From Candidatus Eiseniibacteriota bacterium (GTDB lineage Bacteria; Eisenbacteria; RBG-16-71-46), in contig JACRIW010000038.1 of the NCBI GenBank assembly GCA_016215625.1, positions 1 through 64,000 on the forward strand: a stretch of DNA of 64,000 nt, given 5' to 3'. The notes beneath the pieces were generated by a model, which was given only the letters and a program-made list of their open reading frames with translations, was not told where the DNA came from and searched no databases. Made by a program: the position numbers and the translations under genes. Shown one piece after another: positions 8,346 through 17,432 of the stretch (the first letter of the stretch is position 1; the number at the start of each line of letters is the position of its first letter).

Positions 8346-9692
8346 ATGTCGTCGTCCCTGATGATCAGCGTCGCTGGAGTGCGTGGCATCGTCGGAGAGT
8401 CCCTGACCCCCGCGGTGGCCGCCCGTTTCGCCGCGGCGTTCTCGCACGCGTTGGGCGAGGGGCCGGTCGTGATCGGTCGGGACGCCCGCGTGAGCGGCCC
8501 CATGGTCCTCCAGGCGGTCTGCGCGGGGCTGACCGCGGCGGGCCGCGACGTCGTGGACATCGGGCTCGCGACCACGCCCGCGACGCAGATGGCGGTCGAG
8601 CACCTGAAGGCCGCGGGTGGCGTGATCCTGACGGCGAGCCACAACCCTGCGCCCTGGAACGCGCTCAAGTTCCTCTCGGGCCGGGGCGAGTTTCTCGGCG
8701 CCGCCGAGGGCAAGGCGGTGCGGGAGCGTTTCGAGCAGGACCGGGACCTCTGGACGACGTGGGACAAGCTCGGCTCCGTGCGCAGCGAAGCCGGCGCCCT
8801 CGAGTGGCACCTCGCGCGTGTGCTCGGGCTCGAATACGTGAACGTGGACGCCATTCGTGCCCGCAAGTTGAAGGTCGTCGTGGACGGCTGCGCGAGCGTC
8901 GGCGGCGTCGCCGTGCCCGCCCTGCTCGAGCGACTCGGCGCGACGGTCGTGAAGCTCGACTGCGAGCCGAACGGCCGCTTCACCCGCGAACTCGAGCCCC
9001 TGCCCGAGCATCTCGGCGCGCTCGGCAAGGCCGTCCTCGAGGCGAAGGCCGACTTCGGCGTGGCGCTCGATCCGGACGCCGACCGGGCGGCGTTCGTGGC
9101 CGCCGACGGCAAGCCGCTCGGCGAGGAGTTCACGGTCGTCCTGGGCACCCAGGTGGTTCTCGCGGTCCATAAGGGCCCGGTGGTGACAAACCTCTCCACC
9201 TCCCGTATGCTCGACAAGGTCTGCGAGGGCGCCGGCGTGGCCCTCCACCGCACTCCCGTCGGAGAGGCGCATGTCGTTGCGGCCATTCACGCTGTCGGCG
9301 CGATCGCCGGCGGCGAGGGCAACGGCGGCATGATCCTTCCGGCGGCCCACTGCGGCCGGGATGGCCTGGTCGCGGTGGCCCTGATCGCACAGGCCATGGC
9401 GCGAGGAGCGACGCTTCGAGAACTGGCTACCGGATTGCCCCAGTACGCGATGGTGAAGGACAAGTTGGCGCGGCCCGATGAACCGTGGGAGCGCGCAGCC
9501 GACCGCCTGCGGTCGGTCTTCGCGGACTGGGAACTCGACACCGTGGACGGGATGCGTTTCGCCCGCGGGGAAGAGTGGGTCCACGTACGTCCCTCGGGTA
9601 CGGAGCCGGTGGTTCGAGTCATCGCGGAAACGCCGGCCCTCGTTCGCACCCGCGAAATCGTCGAAGTGGCGCGGAAGGCCGTCGAGGCCTGA
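8346..9692 (+). CDS. glmM: Phosphoglucosamine mutase
   Basis: The enzyme interconverts glucosamine-6-phosphate and glucosamine-1-phosphate for UDP-GlcNAc synthesis. Of 448 residues, the alpha-phosphohexomutase landmarks are all present: phosphoserine loop TASHNP, metal loop DPDADR, sugar loop GEGNGG and phosphate loop RPSGTEP. The assignment as GlmM rather than a phosphomannomutase rests on the immediately following glmS. ATG 8346 is preceded by GGAGGAAAG. It lies 131 bases after tRNA-Thr and 18 bases before glmS. Confidence 0.9.
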   Translation: MSSSLMISVAGVRGIVGESLTPAVAARFAAAFSHALGEGPVVIGRDARVSGPMVLQAVCAGLTAAGRDVVDIGLATTPATQMAVEHLKAAGGVILTASHNPAPWNALKFLSGRGEFLGAAEGKAVRERFEQDRDLWTTWDKLGSVRSEAGALEWHLARVLGLEYVNVDAIRARKLKVVVDGCASVGGVAVPALLERLGATVVKLDCEPNGRFTRELEPLPEHLGALGKAVLEAKADFGVALDPDADRAAFVAADGKPLGEEFTVVLGTQVVLAVHKGPVVTNLSTSRMLDKVCEGAGVALHRTPVGEAHVVAAIHAVGAIAGGEGNGGMILPAAHCGRDGLVAVALIAQAMARGATLRELATGLPQYAMVKDKLARPDEPWERAADRLRSVFADWELDTVDGMRFARGEEWVHVRPSGTEPVVRVIAETPALVRTREIVEVARKAVEA

Positions 9693-9710
9693 CCGCAGGA
9701 GGAACGCTGC

Positions 9711-11543
9711 ATGTGCGGAATCGTCGGCTACGTCGGGCACCGTGATTGCCTCCCGATCCTGATCGAGGGCATCAAGCGTCTCGAGTACCGCGGGTACGAC
9801 TCGGCGGGCGTGGCGGTCGAGGACGGCACGGGCCTGAAGGTGGTCAAGGCCGCGGGGAAGATCCGCTCGCTCGAGGCCAAGCTCCAGACCGGCGCCCCGG
9901 TGGGCACGTTCGGCATCGCGCACACGCGCTGGGCGACGCACGGCGAACCCAACGACCTCAACGCACATCCGCACACGGACGAAAAATGCACCGTCGCGCT
10001 CGTGCACAACGGCATCATCGAGAACTACGGCACGCTCAAGGCCGCGCTCGAAGCCGAAGGGCACGTCTTCAAGACGCAGACGGACACCGAAGTGCTCGCC
10101 CACCTGATCGAGAAGTACCTGCGCAAGGGCCTCAAGCTCGAGCGCGCGGTGGGTGAGGCGCTCGAGGACGTCGAAGGCACCTACGGCATCGCCGTGATGT
10201 GCGAGAGCGAGCCCGGCACGCTGGTGGGCGCCCGGCACGGCAGCCCCATGGTCGTCGGCATCGCGGACGGCGAGTACTACCTCGCTTCCGACGTCGCGGC
10301 GATCGTCGAGCACACGCGCCAGGTGATCTACCTCGACGACGGCGAGATGGCCGTGCTGTCGCCCAACGGGTTCCATACGGCGACGGTCGCGCTGGAGCGG
10401 GTCGAGAAGGAAGTCCACGACGTGGACTGGGACCTGAGCCAGATCGAGAAGGGCGGCTACGAGCACTTCATGCTCAAGGAGATCTTCGAGCAGCCCGACG
10501 CGGTCCGGAACGCGATGCGCGGACGGCTCAACGTCGAGGAGGGGCTCGCGCGTCTCGGCGGCCTCAACATGACGCCGGAGCAGCTCCGCGAGATCCGCCG
10601 CATCATCATCCTCGGCTGCGGCACGTCGTGGCACGCCGGCCTCATCGGCGAGTACATGCTCGAGGAGTTCGCGCGCATCCCCGTCGAGGTCGAGTACGCC
10701 TCCGAGTTCCGCTACCGCAACCCGATCGTGGACGAGGGCACGCTCGTGCTCGTCATCTCGCAGTCGGGCGAGACCATCGACACGCTCGCGGCCATGCGCG
10801 AGGCGCGCCGCAAGGGCGCACGCGCGCTCGGTATCGTGAACGTGGTCGGTTCCACGATCGCGCGCGAGTCGGACGGCGGCGTGTACATCCATGCCGGGCC
10901 CGAGATCGGCGTCGCGTCGACGAAGGCGTTCACGAGCCAGGTCACGGTGCTCGCGCTGCTCACGCTCGCGCTCGGACGCCACCGCGGCATGTCGCGCGAC
11001 TACGGCATCGAGATCGCGCGCGAGATGTCGCAGCTGCCCGAAAAGATCGAGCGCGTCCTCGCGAGCAACGACCTCGTCCGGCAGATGGCGGACCTGTACA
11101 CGAAGCACAACAACTTCATCTACCTCTGCCGCGGCTTCAACTTCCCGGTCGCGCTCGAAGGCGCACTGAAGCTGAAGGAGATCTCGTACATCCACGCCGA
11201 GGGCTATCCGGCCGCCGAGATGAAGCACGGCCCGATCGCGCTCATCGACGAGAACATGCCGGTCGTGTTCATCTGCACGAAGGACAGTGCGTACGAGAAG
11301 GTCGTGAGCAACATGATGGAAGTGCGCGCCCGCAAGGGACGCATCATCGCGATCGCGACCGAGGGCGACACCGAAGCCGCGTCGCGCGCCGATCACGTGC
11401 TGTACGTTCCACCCAGCATCCCGATGCTGCAGCCGATCCTTTCGGTGATTCCGCTGCAGCTGCTCTCGTATCACGTCGCCGTCCAGCGCGGCTGCGACGT
11501 GGACCAGCCGCGCAATCTCGCGAAGAGCGTCACCGTCGAGTGA
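9711..11543 (+). CDS. glmS: Glutamine-fructose-6-phosphate aminotransferase (isomerizing)
   Basis: GlmS makes glucosamine-6-phosphate from fructose-6-phosphate and glutamine, the first step of amino-sugar synthesis for peptidoglycan and LPS. The protein has 610 residues, the normal length. The N-terminal Ntn glutaminase begins MCGIVGYVGH with nucleophile Cys2. Two SIS sugar-isomerase domains follow (GCGTSWHAG; SQSGETIDTL; EGALKLKEISYIHAEGYPA), and the C-terminus is the typical DQPRNLAKSVTVE. AGGAGG precedes the ATG. No glmS ribozyme fits in the 18-base gap to glmM. Confidence 0.98.
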   Translation: MCGIVGYVGHRDCLPILIEGIKRLEYRGYDSAGVAVEDGTGLKVVKAAGKIRSLEAKLQTGAPVGTFGIAHTRWATHGEPNDLNAHPHTDEKCTVALVHNGIIENYGTLKAALEAEGHVFKTQTDTEVLAHLIEKYLRKGLKLERAVGEALEDVEGTYGIAVMCESEPGTLVGARHGSPMVVGIADGEYYLASDVAAIVEHTRQVIYLDDGEMAVLSPNGFHTATVALERVEKEVHDVDWDLSQIEKGGYEHFMLKEIFEQPDAVRNAMRGRLNVEEGLARLGGLNMTPEQLREIRRIIILGCGTSWHAGLIGEYMLEEFARIPVEVEYASEFRYRNPIVDEGTLVLVISQSGETIDTLAAMREARRKGARALGIVNVVGSTIARESDGGVYIHAGPEIGVASTKAFTSQVTVLALLTLALGRHRGMSRDYGIEIAREMSQLPEKIERVLASNDLVRQMADLYTKHNNFIYLCRGFNFPVALEGALKLKEISYIHAEGYPAAEMKHGPIALIDENMPVVFICTKDSAYEKVVSNMMEVRARKGRIIAIATEGDTEAASRADHVLYVPPSIPMLQPILSVIPLQLLSYHVAVQRGCDVDQPRNLAKSVTVE

Positions 11544-11559
11544 CGGGCAAGGAGGCCCC

Positions 11560-11961
11560 ATGAAGACCCCGTTGAACGTCGCCGGCGCGCCCAAGGCGAT
11601 CGGTCCCTACGCGCAGGCGCAGATCGTGCGCCTGCACGGCGGCAACAAGATGGTGTTCACCTCGGGCCAGATCGGGCTCGACCCCGCGACGGGCGAAATC
11701 GTCGCCGGCGGTGTGAAGGAGCAGTGCGAGCGCGTGTTCGCGAACCTCGCCGCCGTGCTCGGCGGCGCGGGCCTGTCGTTCGCCGACGCGGTGAAGACCA
11801 CGGTCTACCTCGCGGACATGGCCGATTTCGCGATCATGAACGAGGTCTACGCGCGCCATCTGGGCGAGAGCCTGCCGGCGCGCACCACGATCGCGGCCGC
11901 CGGCCTGCCCAAGGGCGCGCGCGTCGAGATCGACATCGTCGCGGTTGGCCGCGACCTGTAG
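11560..11961 (+). CDS. ridA: RidA/YjgF-family enamine/imine deaminase
   Basis: RidA hydrolyses reactive enamine/imine intermediates released by PLP enzymes. It has 133 residues, the usual size for these trimeric cytoplasmic proteins. Landmarks are AIGPYAQAQ near the N-terminus, FTSGQIGLDPATGEI, and the closing RTTIAAAGLPKGARVEIDIVAV with the substrate-binding arginine. AAGGAGG precedes the ATG, 16 bases after glmS. It probably belongs to the glmM-glmS transcript. Confidence 0.95.
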   Translation: MKTPLNVAGAPKAIGPYAQAQIVRLHGGNKMVFTSGQIGLDPATGEIVAGGVKEQCERVFANLAAVLGGAGLSFADAVKTTVYLADMADFAIMNEVYARHLGESLPARTTIAAAGLPKGARVEIDIVAVGRDL

Positions 11962-12006
11962 GCGGACCGGCGCGGCACGGTATTCCGGGCGATCGGGGGG
12001 AGAGCC

Positions 12007-13068
12007 TTGAGCGAGAAGCGTCGGATCGAGATCCGGCTGACCGCGCAAGTGTCCTGCGCGGGTTGAGCGGCCAAGCTGGGTCCGGGGGACCTGCGCCAGG
12101 CGCTCCAGCAGCTCCGCATGCCTCGCAAGGACCGGCGTGTGCTCGTCGACGCTTCGACGCTCGACGACGCCGGCGTGTTCGCGCATGGCCGCGGGGAAGC
12201 TCTCGTCCAGACGGTGGACTTCTTCACGCCCATCGTGGACGACCCGTACGACTTCGGGCAGATCGCCGCCGCCAACGCGCTCTCCGACGTCTACGCGATG
12301 GGCGGCACGCCGCTCACCGCGCTGGCGCTGCTGTGCGCCCCCGAGCAGGCGCTCGCGCCGGAAGTGATCGCGGCGATCCTGCAGGGCGGGCTCGACAAGA
12401 TGCACGAGGCCGGCGTCAGCGTGATCGGCGGCCATTCCGTGCGCGATCCCGAGCTGAAGTTCGGCTACAGCGTGACGGGCACCGCGAAGCGCAAGAGCCT
12501 GCTGCTCAACAGCGGCGTGCGGCCCGGAGACCGGCTCTACCTCACGAAGGCGCTCGGCACCGGCATTCTTTCGACCGCGCTCAAGCAGGGCAAGCTCGAC
12601 GGGCCTCACGCGAAGCGGCTCACTCGCCAGCTCGCCGCCCTCAACCGCGTGGCGGGCGAACTCGCCGTGGAGTTCGGGGCGCGCGCCGCCACCGACGTCA
12701 CCGGGTTCGGACTCCTCGGGCACGCGTCGCAGATGGCCGAGGCGAGCGGCGTCACGCTGCACCTGCGTCCGTCCGCTGGTTGGCTGCTTCCGCGCGTTCG
12801 TGAGCACGCCGCCGCGGGCGTCGTGCCGGGAGGGCTCGCGCGCAACCGCGAATTCTACGCGCCTCGTATCTCGTCCGAAGGCGTGGACGAGGCGCTGCTG
12901 GCGGCCTTGTACGACCCGCAGACTTCCGGCGGACTGTTCGTGGCCATACCGTCGCGCAAGGCGAAGGCGTTCGAGGCGGCGATGCAGCGCCGCCGCGTGT
13001 GGCACGTCGAGGCGGGCGAGGCCGTGTCCGCGGGAGAGCACCTCGTGGTGCTGCGGCCCGCGGAGTGA
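12007..13068 (+). CDS. selD: Selenophosphate synthetase, itself a selenoprotein (UGA = Sec20)
   Basis: SelD makes selenophosphate, the selenium donor for Sec-tRNA. Reading from TTG 12007 gives MSEKRRIEIRLTAQVSCAG-U-AAKLGPGDL, with an in-frame TGA at 12064-12066. That UGA falls exactly where E. coli SelD has catalytic Cys17, three residues before the essential lysine, which is present here. The frame then continues without a stop through DFFTPIVDDPYDFGQIAA, AMGG, GGHSV, TDVTGFGLLGH and DPQTSGGL to 13068, 353 residues in all. Starting at the first in-frame ATG (12118) would delete the active site. A hairpin follows the UGA and tRNA-Sec lies 15 bases after the stop. TTG as start is inferred from GGGGGGAGA just upstream. 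Confidence 0.93.
12064..12097 (+). promoter_or_regulatory. Bacterial SECIS-like hairpin after the selD UGA
   Basis: GGTCC (12079-12083) and GGACC (12087-12091) can form a perfect stem with loop GGG, extendable by two wobble pairs. The apical loop is about 18-20 bases after the UGA, the distance at which E. coli SelB-binding hairpins place their loop guanines. The stem is short, so this is a candidate supported mainly by context. Confidence 0.6.
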
Positions 13069-13083
13069 GAAGGAGTTTCGTGC

Positions 13084-13181
13084 GGGAGCGAATGGGATCT
13101 GGTGGTCCCCGAGGACTTCAAATCCTTTTGCCGGGCGCCTCTGGCGTCCGGGGTGGGTTCGATTCCCACGCGTTCCCGCCA
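13084..13181 (+). tRNA. selC: tRNA-Sec (TCA)
   Basis: This 98-base tRNA has the hallmarks of selenocysteine tRNA. Anticodon loop CTTCAAA carries TCA, there is a long variable arm (GCCGGGCGCC TCT GGCGTCCGG), and the acceptor is elongated: GGGAGCGA against GCGTTCCC, with one A-G mismatch at the eighth pair. The T arm is GTGGG/CCCAC with loop TTCGATT, and GCCA is encoded at the 3' end. It sits 15 bases after selD, consistent with a small Sec locus. selA and selB are not in the window. Confidence 0.96.
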
Positions 13182-13214
13182 AGTTTCGCCGCGTGGTGGG
13201 CGCTGCTGCTCGTC

Positions 13215-13751
13215 GTGGCGTGCGTGGCCGCATGCGTCCCGCCGGCGAGCGCGGCCCCTCGTGGCGCCGCGGCCGACAGCCTGCGCCACCCCCACCACTG
13301 GCACGAGCAGCCGCGCTTCGTGATGCTGCGCTCGCTGGTCGTCCCGGGCTGGGGGCAGTTCCACAATCGCGCGTGGATCAAGGCGGCGGCGGTCGCGGCG
13401 GGCGAAGGGGTGCTGGTCTCGAAACTGGCCAAGGACGGTCGCGACCTCAACACCTGGCGTGAGCGGGTGGACCAGGCCGTCCGGGACGAGGACTCCGAGG
13501 GTTACGCGGCGGCCGCAACCGAGTACAATGCCGCGCTCGACCGTCAGGTGGGGCATCAGTGGCTCCTCGGCGGCGTGATCGCCTACGCGCTCGTGGACGC
13601 GTACGTGGACGCCCATTTCCGCGATTTCGACATCGAGTTTCGAACGGACCCCGCGCTGCCCGACGGGATCCCGCCTTCGAGTGCCCGCCCCGTGCGCGGC
13701 GCCGGAGGGCGGGGCGTCGGCGTGCGCGCAGCACTTCGGTGGCACTTTTGA
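13215..13751 (+). CDS. DUF5683 domain membrane protein
   Basis: The protein matches DUF5683: a hydrophobic N-terminal stretch ([16 protein letters not shown]) resembling a signal peptide, then [15 protein letters not shown], where the PGxGQ motif is characteristic, and later a membrane segment ending [16 protein letters not shown]. The function of the family is unknown. The start is uncertain. The frame is open back through tRNA-Sec, no ATG lies between the tRNA and the conserved region, and GTG 13215 is the first plausible codon. The 3' end overlaps the likely start of lepA. About 178 residues from the chosen start. Confidence 0.75.
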   Translation: MACVAACVPPASAAPRGAAADSLRHPHHWHEQPRFVMLRSLVVPGWGQFHNRAWIKAAAVAAGEGVLVSKLAKDGRDLNTWRERVDQAVRDEDSEGYAAAATEYNAALDRQVGHQWLLGGVIAYALVDAYVDAHFRDFDIEFRTDPALPDGIPPSSARPVRGAGGRGVGVRAALRWHF

Positions 13752-15559
13752 GTGATCCTCGGCTGAAGAACATCCGCAACTTCTGCATCGTCGCCCACAT
13801 CGATCACGGCAAGAGCACGCTGGCGGACCGGCTGCTCGAGGTCACGCACACCCTGACGCCGCAGCAGATGAAGGCGCAGGTGCTGGACGACATGGACCTC
13901 GAGCGCGAGAAGGGCATCACGATCAAGTCGCACGCCATCGCCATGGAGTGGAAGGCGAAGGACGGCGTGACGTACGAGCTGAACCTGATCGACACGCCCG
14001 GTCACGTGGACTTCACGTACGAAGTCTCGCGCGCGCTCGCCGCGTGCGAGGGCGCGATCCTCGTGGTGGACGCCTCGCAGGGCATCGAGGCGCAGACGCT
14101 CTCGAACTACTACCTCGCGGCCGACCAGAAGCTCACGATCGTCGGCGCGCTCAACAAGATCGATCTTCCCGCGGCGCGACCGGACGAGATCGCGCTCGAG
14201 ATCGAGCACTACGCGCACGTGCCGGCCGAGCACGTCGCGCGCATCAGCGCGAAGACCGGCTTCGGCGTGCCCGAGCTGCTCGAGCAGGTGATCGCGGACG
14301 TGCCGCCGCCGTCGGGCGATCCCGACGCGCCCTTCCGCGCGCTCATCTTCGATTCGAAGTTCGACCAGTACCGAGGCGTCGTCTGCCTCGTGCGCGTCGT
14401 GGACGGCCGCATCCGCTCGGGCGAGAAGATCCGCTTCCTCTCCACGGGCGCGATGCACGAGGTCACCGAGGTCGGCAAGCTTCGGCTGAAGCTCGATCCG
14501 GCGGACGAACTGCACGCGGGCCAGGTGGGCTACATCGTGGCCGGCATCAAGACGGTCGCGGACGCCCGCGTCGGCGACACGATCGTCGCGGACGACATCG
14601 CCGGCATGGAGATGCTGCCGGGCTTCCGCGAGACGAAGTCCATGGTGTTCTCGGGGCTCTACCCGATCGACGCCGAGCAGTACGAGGACCTCAAGGAGGC
14701 GCTCGCGCGGCTCCGGCTCAACGACGCCTCGCTCATGTACGAGCCGGAGACGTCGGTCGCGCTCGGCTTCGGGTTCCGTGTCGGCTTCCTCGGCCTGCTG
14801 CACCTCGAGATCATCCAGGAGCGCCTCCGCCGCGAGTTCATGATCGACCTCATCGCGACGACGCCGAGCGTGGTCTATCACGTGCTGCAGACCGACGGTG
14901 AGTTCCTCAAGGTGGACAATCCCTGCAATCTTCCGCCGCCCCAGAACATCGAGGCGATCGAGGAACCGATGGTGCTCGCGCACATCGTGACGCCGACCGA
15001 GTTCCTCGGGAACATCCTCAAGCTCTGCCAGGAACGCCGCGGCGAGCACGAGGGCATGGAGTACATCGAGGAAACGCGCGTCCGGATCGCGTACAAGCTG
15101 CCGCTCGGCGAGATCGTGCTCGATTTCTACGACCGCCTGAAGAGCGTCTCGCGCGGCTATGCGTCGCTCGACTACGACATCGTCGGTTACCAGCAGTCCG
15201 ACGTGATCAAGCTCGACATCCTGCTCAACGGCGAGATGGTGGACGCGCTCTCGGCGATCGTGCACCGCTCGAAGGCGTACACGTACGGCAGTTCGTTGTG
15301 CGAAAAACTGAAGGAACTCATCCCGCGGCAGATGTTCCAGGTCGCGGTGCAGGCGGCGATCGGCGGCAAGGTCATCGCGCGCGAGACGATCGGCGCGATG
15401 CGCAAGAACGTGATCGCGAAGTGCTACGGCGGCGACATCAGCCGCAAGCGCAAGCTCCTCGAGAAGCAGAAGGAGGGCAAGCGCCGCATGAAGCAGATCG
15501 GAACCGTCGAGGTGCCGCAGGAAGCGTTCCTCGCCGTACTCAAGGTGGATCGGAGCTGA
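13739..15559 (+). CDS. lepA: Elongation factor 4 (LepA)
   Basis: LepA is a translational GTPase that acts on the ribosome during elongation and initiation. The GTPase domain opens with [23 protein letters not shown], then DTPGHVDF and NKIDL. The C-terminal domain specific to LepA ends with [21 protein letters not shown], which EF-G lacks. Length is about 606 residues against 599 in E. coli. The start is either GTG 13739 or TTG 13748, the latter overlapping the upstream stop as TTGA. Neither has a strong ribosome-binding site, so coupling to the DUF5683 gene is likely. lepB follows after 20 bases, as in many bacteria. Confidence 0.97.
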   Translation: MALLSDPRLKNIRNFCIVAHIDHGKSTLADRLLEVTHTLTPQQMKAQVLDDMDLEREKGITIKSHAIAMEWKAKDGVTYELNLIDTPGHVDFTYEVSRALAACEGAILVVDASQGIEAQTLSNYYLAADQKLTIVGALNKIDLPAARPDEIALEIEHYAHVPAEHVARISAKTGFGVPELLEQVIADVPPPSGDPDAPFRALIFDSKFDQYRGVVCLVRVVDGRIRSGEKIRFLSTGAMHEVTEVGKLRLKLDPADELHAGQVGYIVAGIKTVADARVGDTIVADDIAGMEMLPGFRETKSMVFSGLYPIDAEQYEDLKEALARLRLNDASLMYEPETSVALGFGFRVGFLGLLHLEIIQERLRREFMIDLIATTPSVVYHVLQTDGEFLKVDNPCNLPPPQNIEAIEEPMVLAHIVTPTEFLGNILKLCQERRGEHEGMEYIEETRVRIAYKLPLGEIVLDFYDRLKSVSRGYASLDYDIVGYQQSDVIKLDILLNGEMVDALSAIVHRSKAYTYGSSLCEKLKELIPRQMFQVAVQAAIGGKVIARETIGAMRKNVIAKCYGGDISRKRKLLEKQKEGKRRMKQIGTVEVPQEAFLAVLKVDRS

Positions 15560-15579
15560 CGCTCCGGAAAGGAACATCC

Positions 15580-16218
15580 GTGTCCAAGAGCAGCGCCCCC
15601 AAGTCGCAGGTGCGCGAGTACACCGAGGCCATTCTCTGGGCCGTCGTGCTCACGTTCTTCCTGCGCGCGTTCGTCATCCAGGCGTTCCGCATCCCCTCCG
15701 AGTCCATGTGCGACACGCTGCTGGTCGGCGACTTCCTGTTCGTGAACAAGTTCGAGTACGGCCCGAAGATCCCGTTCACGCACATCCGGCTGCCGGGGCT
15801 GCACGCGCCGCGGCAGGGGGACGTGATCGTGTTCCAGTACCCGCCCGACCCGAGCAAGGATTTCATCAAGCGCTGCATCGGGACGCCCGGGCACACCGTG
15901 CAGGTGAAGCACAAGGACGCGTACGTGGACGGCCGCAAGCTCGCCGAGCCCTACGTGAAGCACGTGGACCCGCGCGAGATCGAGTACCGCGGCTACGAGG
16001 ATCGCGACAACACCGAGCTCGTCACGGTCGGACCCAACCAGCTGTTCATGATGGGCGACAACCGCGACAACTCGTACGACTCGCGCTTCTGGGGCACGGT
16101 GGACATGGACCTCGTGAAGGGCCGCGCGCTCTTCATCTACTTCTCGACCGCCGGCGACAAGTGGTGGAACGGCCTGTTCAACATCCGCTTCAACCGGATG
16201 TTCCGGCCCATTCGCTGA
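15580..16218 (+). CDS. lepB: Signal peptidase I
   Basis: This 212-residue inner-membrane peptidase removes Sec and Tat signal peptides. One transmembrane segment near residues 16-36 is followed by the catalytic serine in IPSESM (Ser42), the lysine in FIKRCIG (Lys97), and box E MGDNRDNSYDSR. GTG 15580 is preceded by GGAAAGGA. It is downstream of lepA with a 20-base gap. There is no second membrane segment, so it is the single-span type. Confidence 0.97.
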   Translation: MSKSSAPKSQVREYTEAILWAVVLTFFLRAFVIQAFRIPSESMCDTLLVGDFLFVNKFEYGPKIPFTHIRLPGLHAPRQGDVIVFQYPPDPSKDFIKRCIGTPGHTVQVKHKDAYVDGRKLAEPYVKHVDPREIEYRGYEDRDNTELVTVGPNQLFMMGDNRDNSYDSRFWGTVDMDLVKGRALFIYFSTAGDKWWNGLFNIRFNRMFRPIR

Positions 16219-17399
16219 ACCGCGAGGGTCCCGGCGAAGCCGCGCGCCGCGAGGCGCGCGTCGGGCTGTACGTGCACGTGCCGTTCTGCGCCGTGCGCTG
16301 CCATTACTGCCACTTCTCGACGGCCGCCTTCTCGGGCGACGCCGTCGAGCGGTGGTTCGCCGGCATCGAGCGCGAGGCCGACCTGCGCGCCCCGCTCGCG
16401 GACGGCGTCGCGTTCACGTCGCTGTTCTTCGGCGGCGGCACGCCCTCGGCGCTTTCGTCGCGGCACTTCCGCCGGCTGTGGGACCTTCTCCGCGCGCGCT
16501 TCACGCTCGCGCCGGACGCCGAAGTGACGCTCGAGGCCAACCCCGAGAGCGCGAAGGACGCCCTGCTCGCCGCGTGGCGCGAGGCGGGCGTCAATCGCCT
16601 GTCGTTCGGCGCGCAGAGCTTCGAGCCCTCCGAACTGCGCTCGCTCGGCCGCATCCACGACGAGGCGCGCCCGGTCGAAGCGGTCGCGCTCGCGCGCGCA
16701 CACGGCTTCGAACGCCTGAGCCTCGACCTCATGTACGGCTACCCGGGACACACGAGCGCGGCCTTCGCGCGCACGCTCGCGCGGGCGGGCGAACTGGGTC
16801 TGGAACACGTGAGCGCCTACTGCTACATCCCGGAGGGGGTGACGCCGCAGGGCGAGCGCGCGCTCGCGAGTGGAGGGCCGGCGGTGCCCGACGAGGCGCA
16901 GGCGGCGCTGTACGAGCAGCTGAGCGAGGCGATGGAGGGCATGGGGCTCGCGTGCTACGAGACGAGCAACTTCTGCCGCCCGGACGCCGAGTCGCGCCAC
17001 AACCTCACGTACTGGCTGAGGCGCGACTACCTCGCGCTCGGCCCTTCGGCGCACGCCTGCTGGCGCGGCGAGCGCTGGGGCAACCGGTTCGCCACCGCCG
17101 ACTGGGCCGCCGCGCTCGAACGCGGGGAGGACCCGGCCTCCGAGCGGGAACGCTCGCCGGAGGCGAGCACCTCCGACGAAATCGTCATGCTCGGGTTACG
17201 TCTTTCGAGCGGCCTGCGGGCCGCCGACTACGCCCCGTCCGACTGGGCGTCGGTCGAGCGCCGCTACGGCGCCGCGTTCGCGGCCGCGCAGGAGGCGGGC
17301 CGTCTCGAATCCGTCCCGGGTGGGTGGCGCATCCCACGGCGGCACCGGTTCCTGGCCGACGACACGATCGCGTGGCTCGCCGCCCGCGCACGCGGTTGA
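16215..17399 (+). CDS. hemW: HemW-like radical SAM protein
   Basis: HemW is a heme-binding radical SAM protein long misannotated as coproporphyrinogen III oxidase. The radical SAM cluster motif CAVRCHYC follows GLYVHVPF at the N-terminus. FFGGGTPS, EANPES, NRLSFGAQSF and the HN-Y-W motif HNLTYWLRRDYLALGPSAH are typical of HemW, as is the C-terminal winged-helix region. No ATG lies near the conserved start. CTG 16215 overlaps the lepB stop as CTGA; GTG 16161 or 16164 inside lepB are alternatives. The stop is followed almost at once by the hrcA promoter. Confidence 0.9.
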   Translation: MNREGPGEAARREARVGLYVHVPFCAVRCHYCHFSTAAFSGDAVERWFAGIEREADLRAPLADGVAFTSLFFGGGTPSALSSRHFRRLWDLLRARFTLAPDAEVTLEANPESAKDALLAAWREAGVNRLSFGAQSFEPSELRSLGRIHDEARPVEAVALARAHGFERLSLDLMYGYPGHTSAAFARTLARAGELGLEHVSAYCYIPEGVTPQGERALASGGPAVPDEAQAALYEQLSEAMEGMGLACYETSNFCRPDAESRHNLTYWLRRDYLALGPSAHACWRGERWGNRFATADWAAALERGEDPASERERSPEASTSDEIVMLGLRLSSGLRAADYAPSDWASVERRYGAAFAAAQEAGRLESVPGGWRIPRRHRFLADDTIAWLAARARG

Positions 17400-17425
17400 C
17401 ACCGTTTCGGCGTGCTCCCTAAATT
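17396..17425 (+). promoter_or_regulatory. Putative hrcA promoter
   Basis: A perfect TTGACA at 17396-17401 overlaps the hemW stop codon. TAAATT at 17420-17425 follows after 18 bases. The predicted start site is at about 17432, next to ATG 17433, so the transcript may be leaderless. No CIRCE element (TTAGCACTC and its inverse) is seen here. Confidence 0.62.
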
Positions 17426-17432
17426 CCCGCCC

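Noticed and set aside
9692-9711. glmS ribozyme before glmS.
   Set aside because: The gap to glmM is only 18 bases, far too short for the ribozyme.
7851-11594. A minus-strand frame of about 1250 codons across tRNA-Phe, tRNA-Thr, glmM and glmS.
   Set aside because: It crosses two tRNA genes and the active-site codons of glmM and glmS, and its product has no domain.
13092-13214. Translation of the DUF5683 protein from an ATG at 13092.
   Set aside because: That ATG lies inside tRNA-Sec and the peptide encoded there has no similarity to a signal peptide or to the family.
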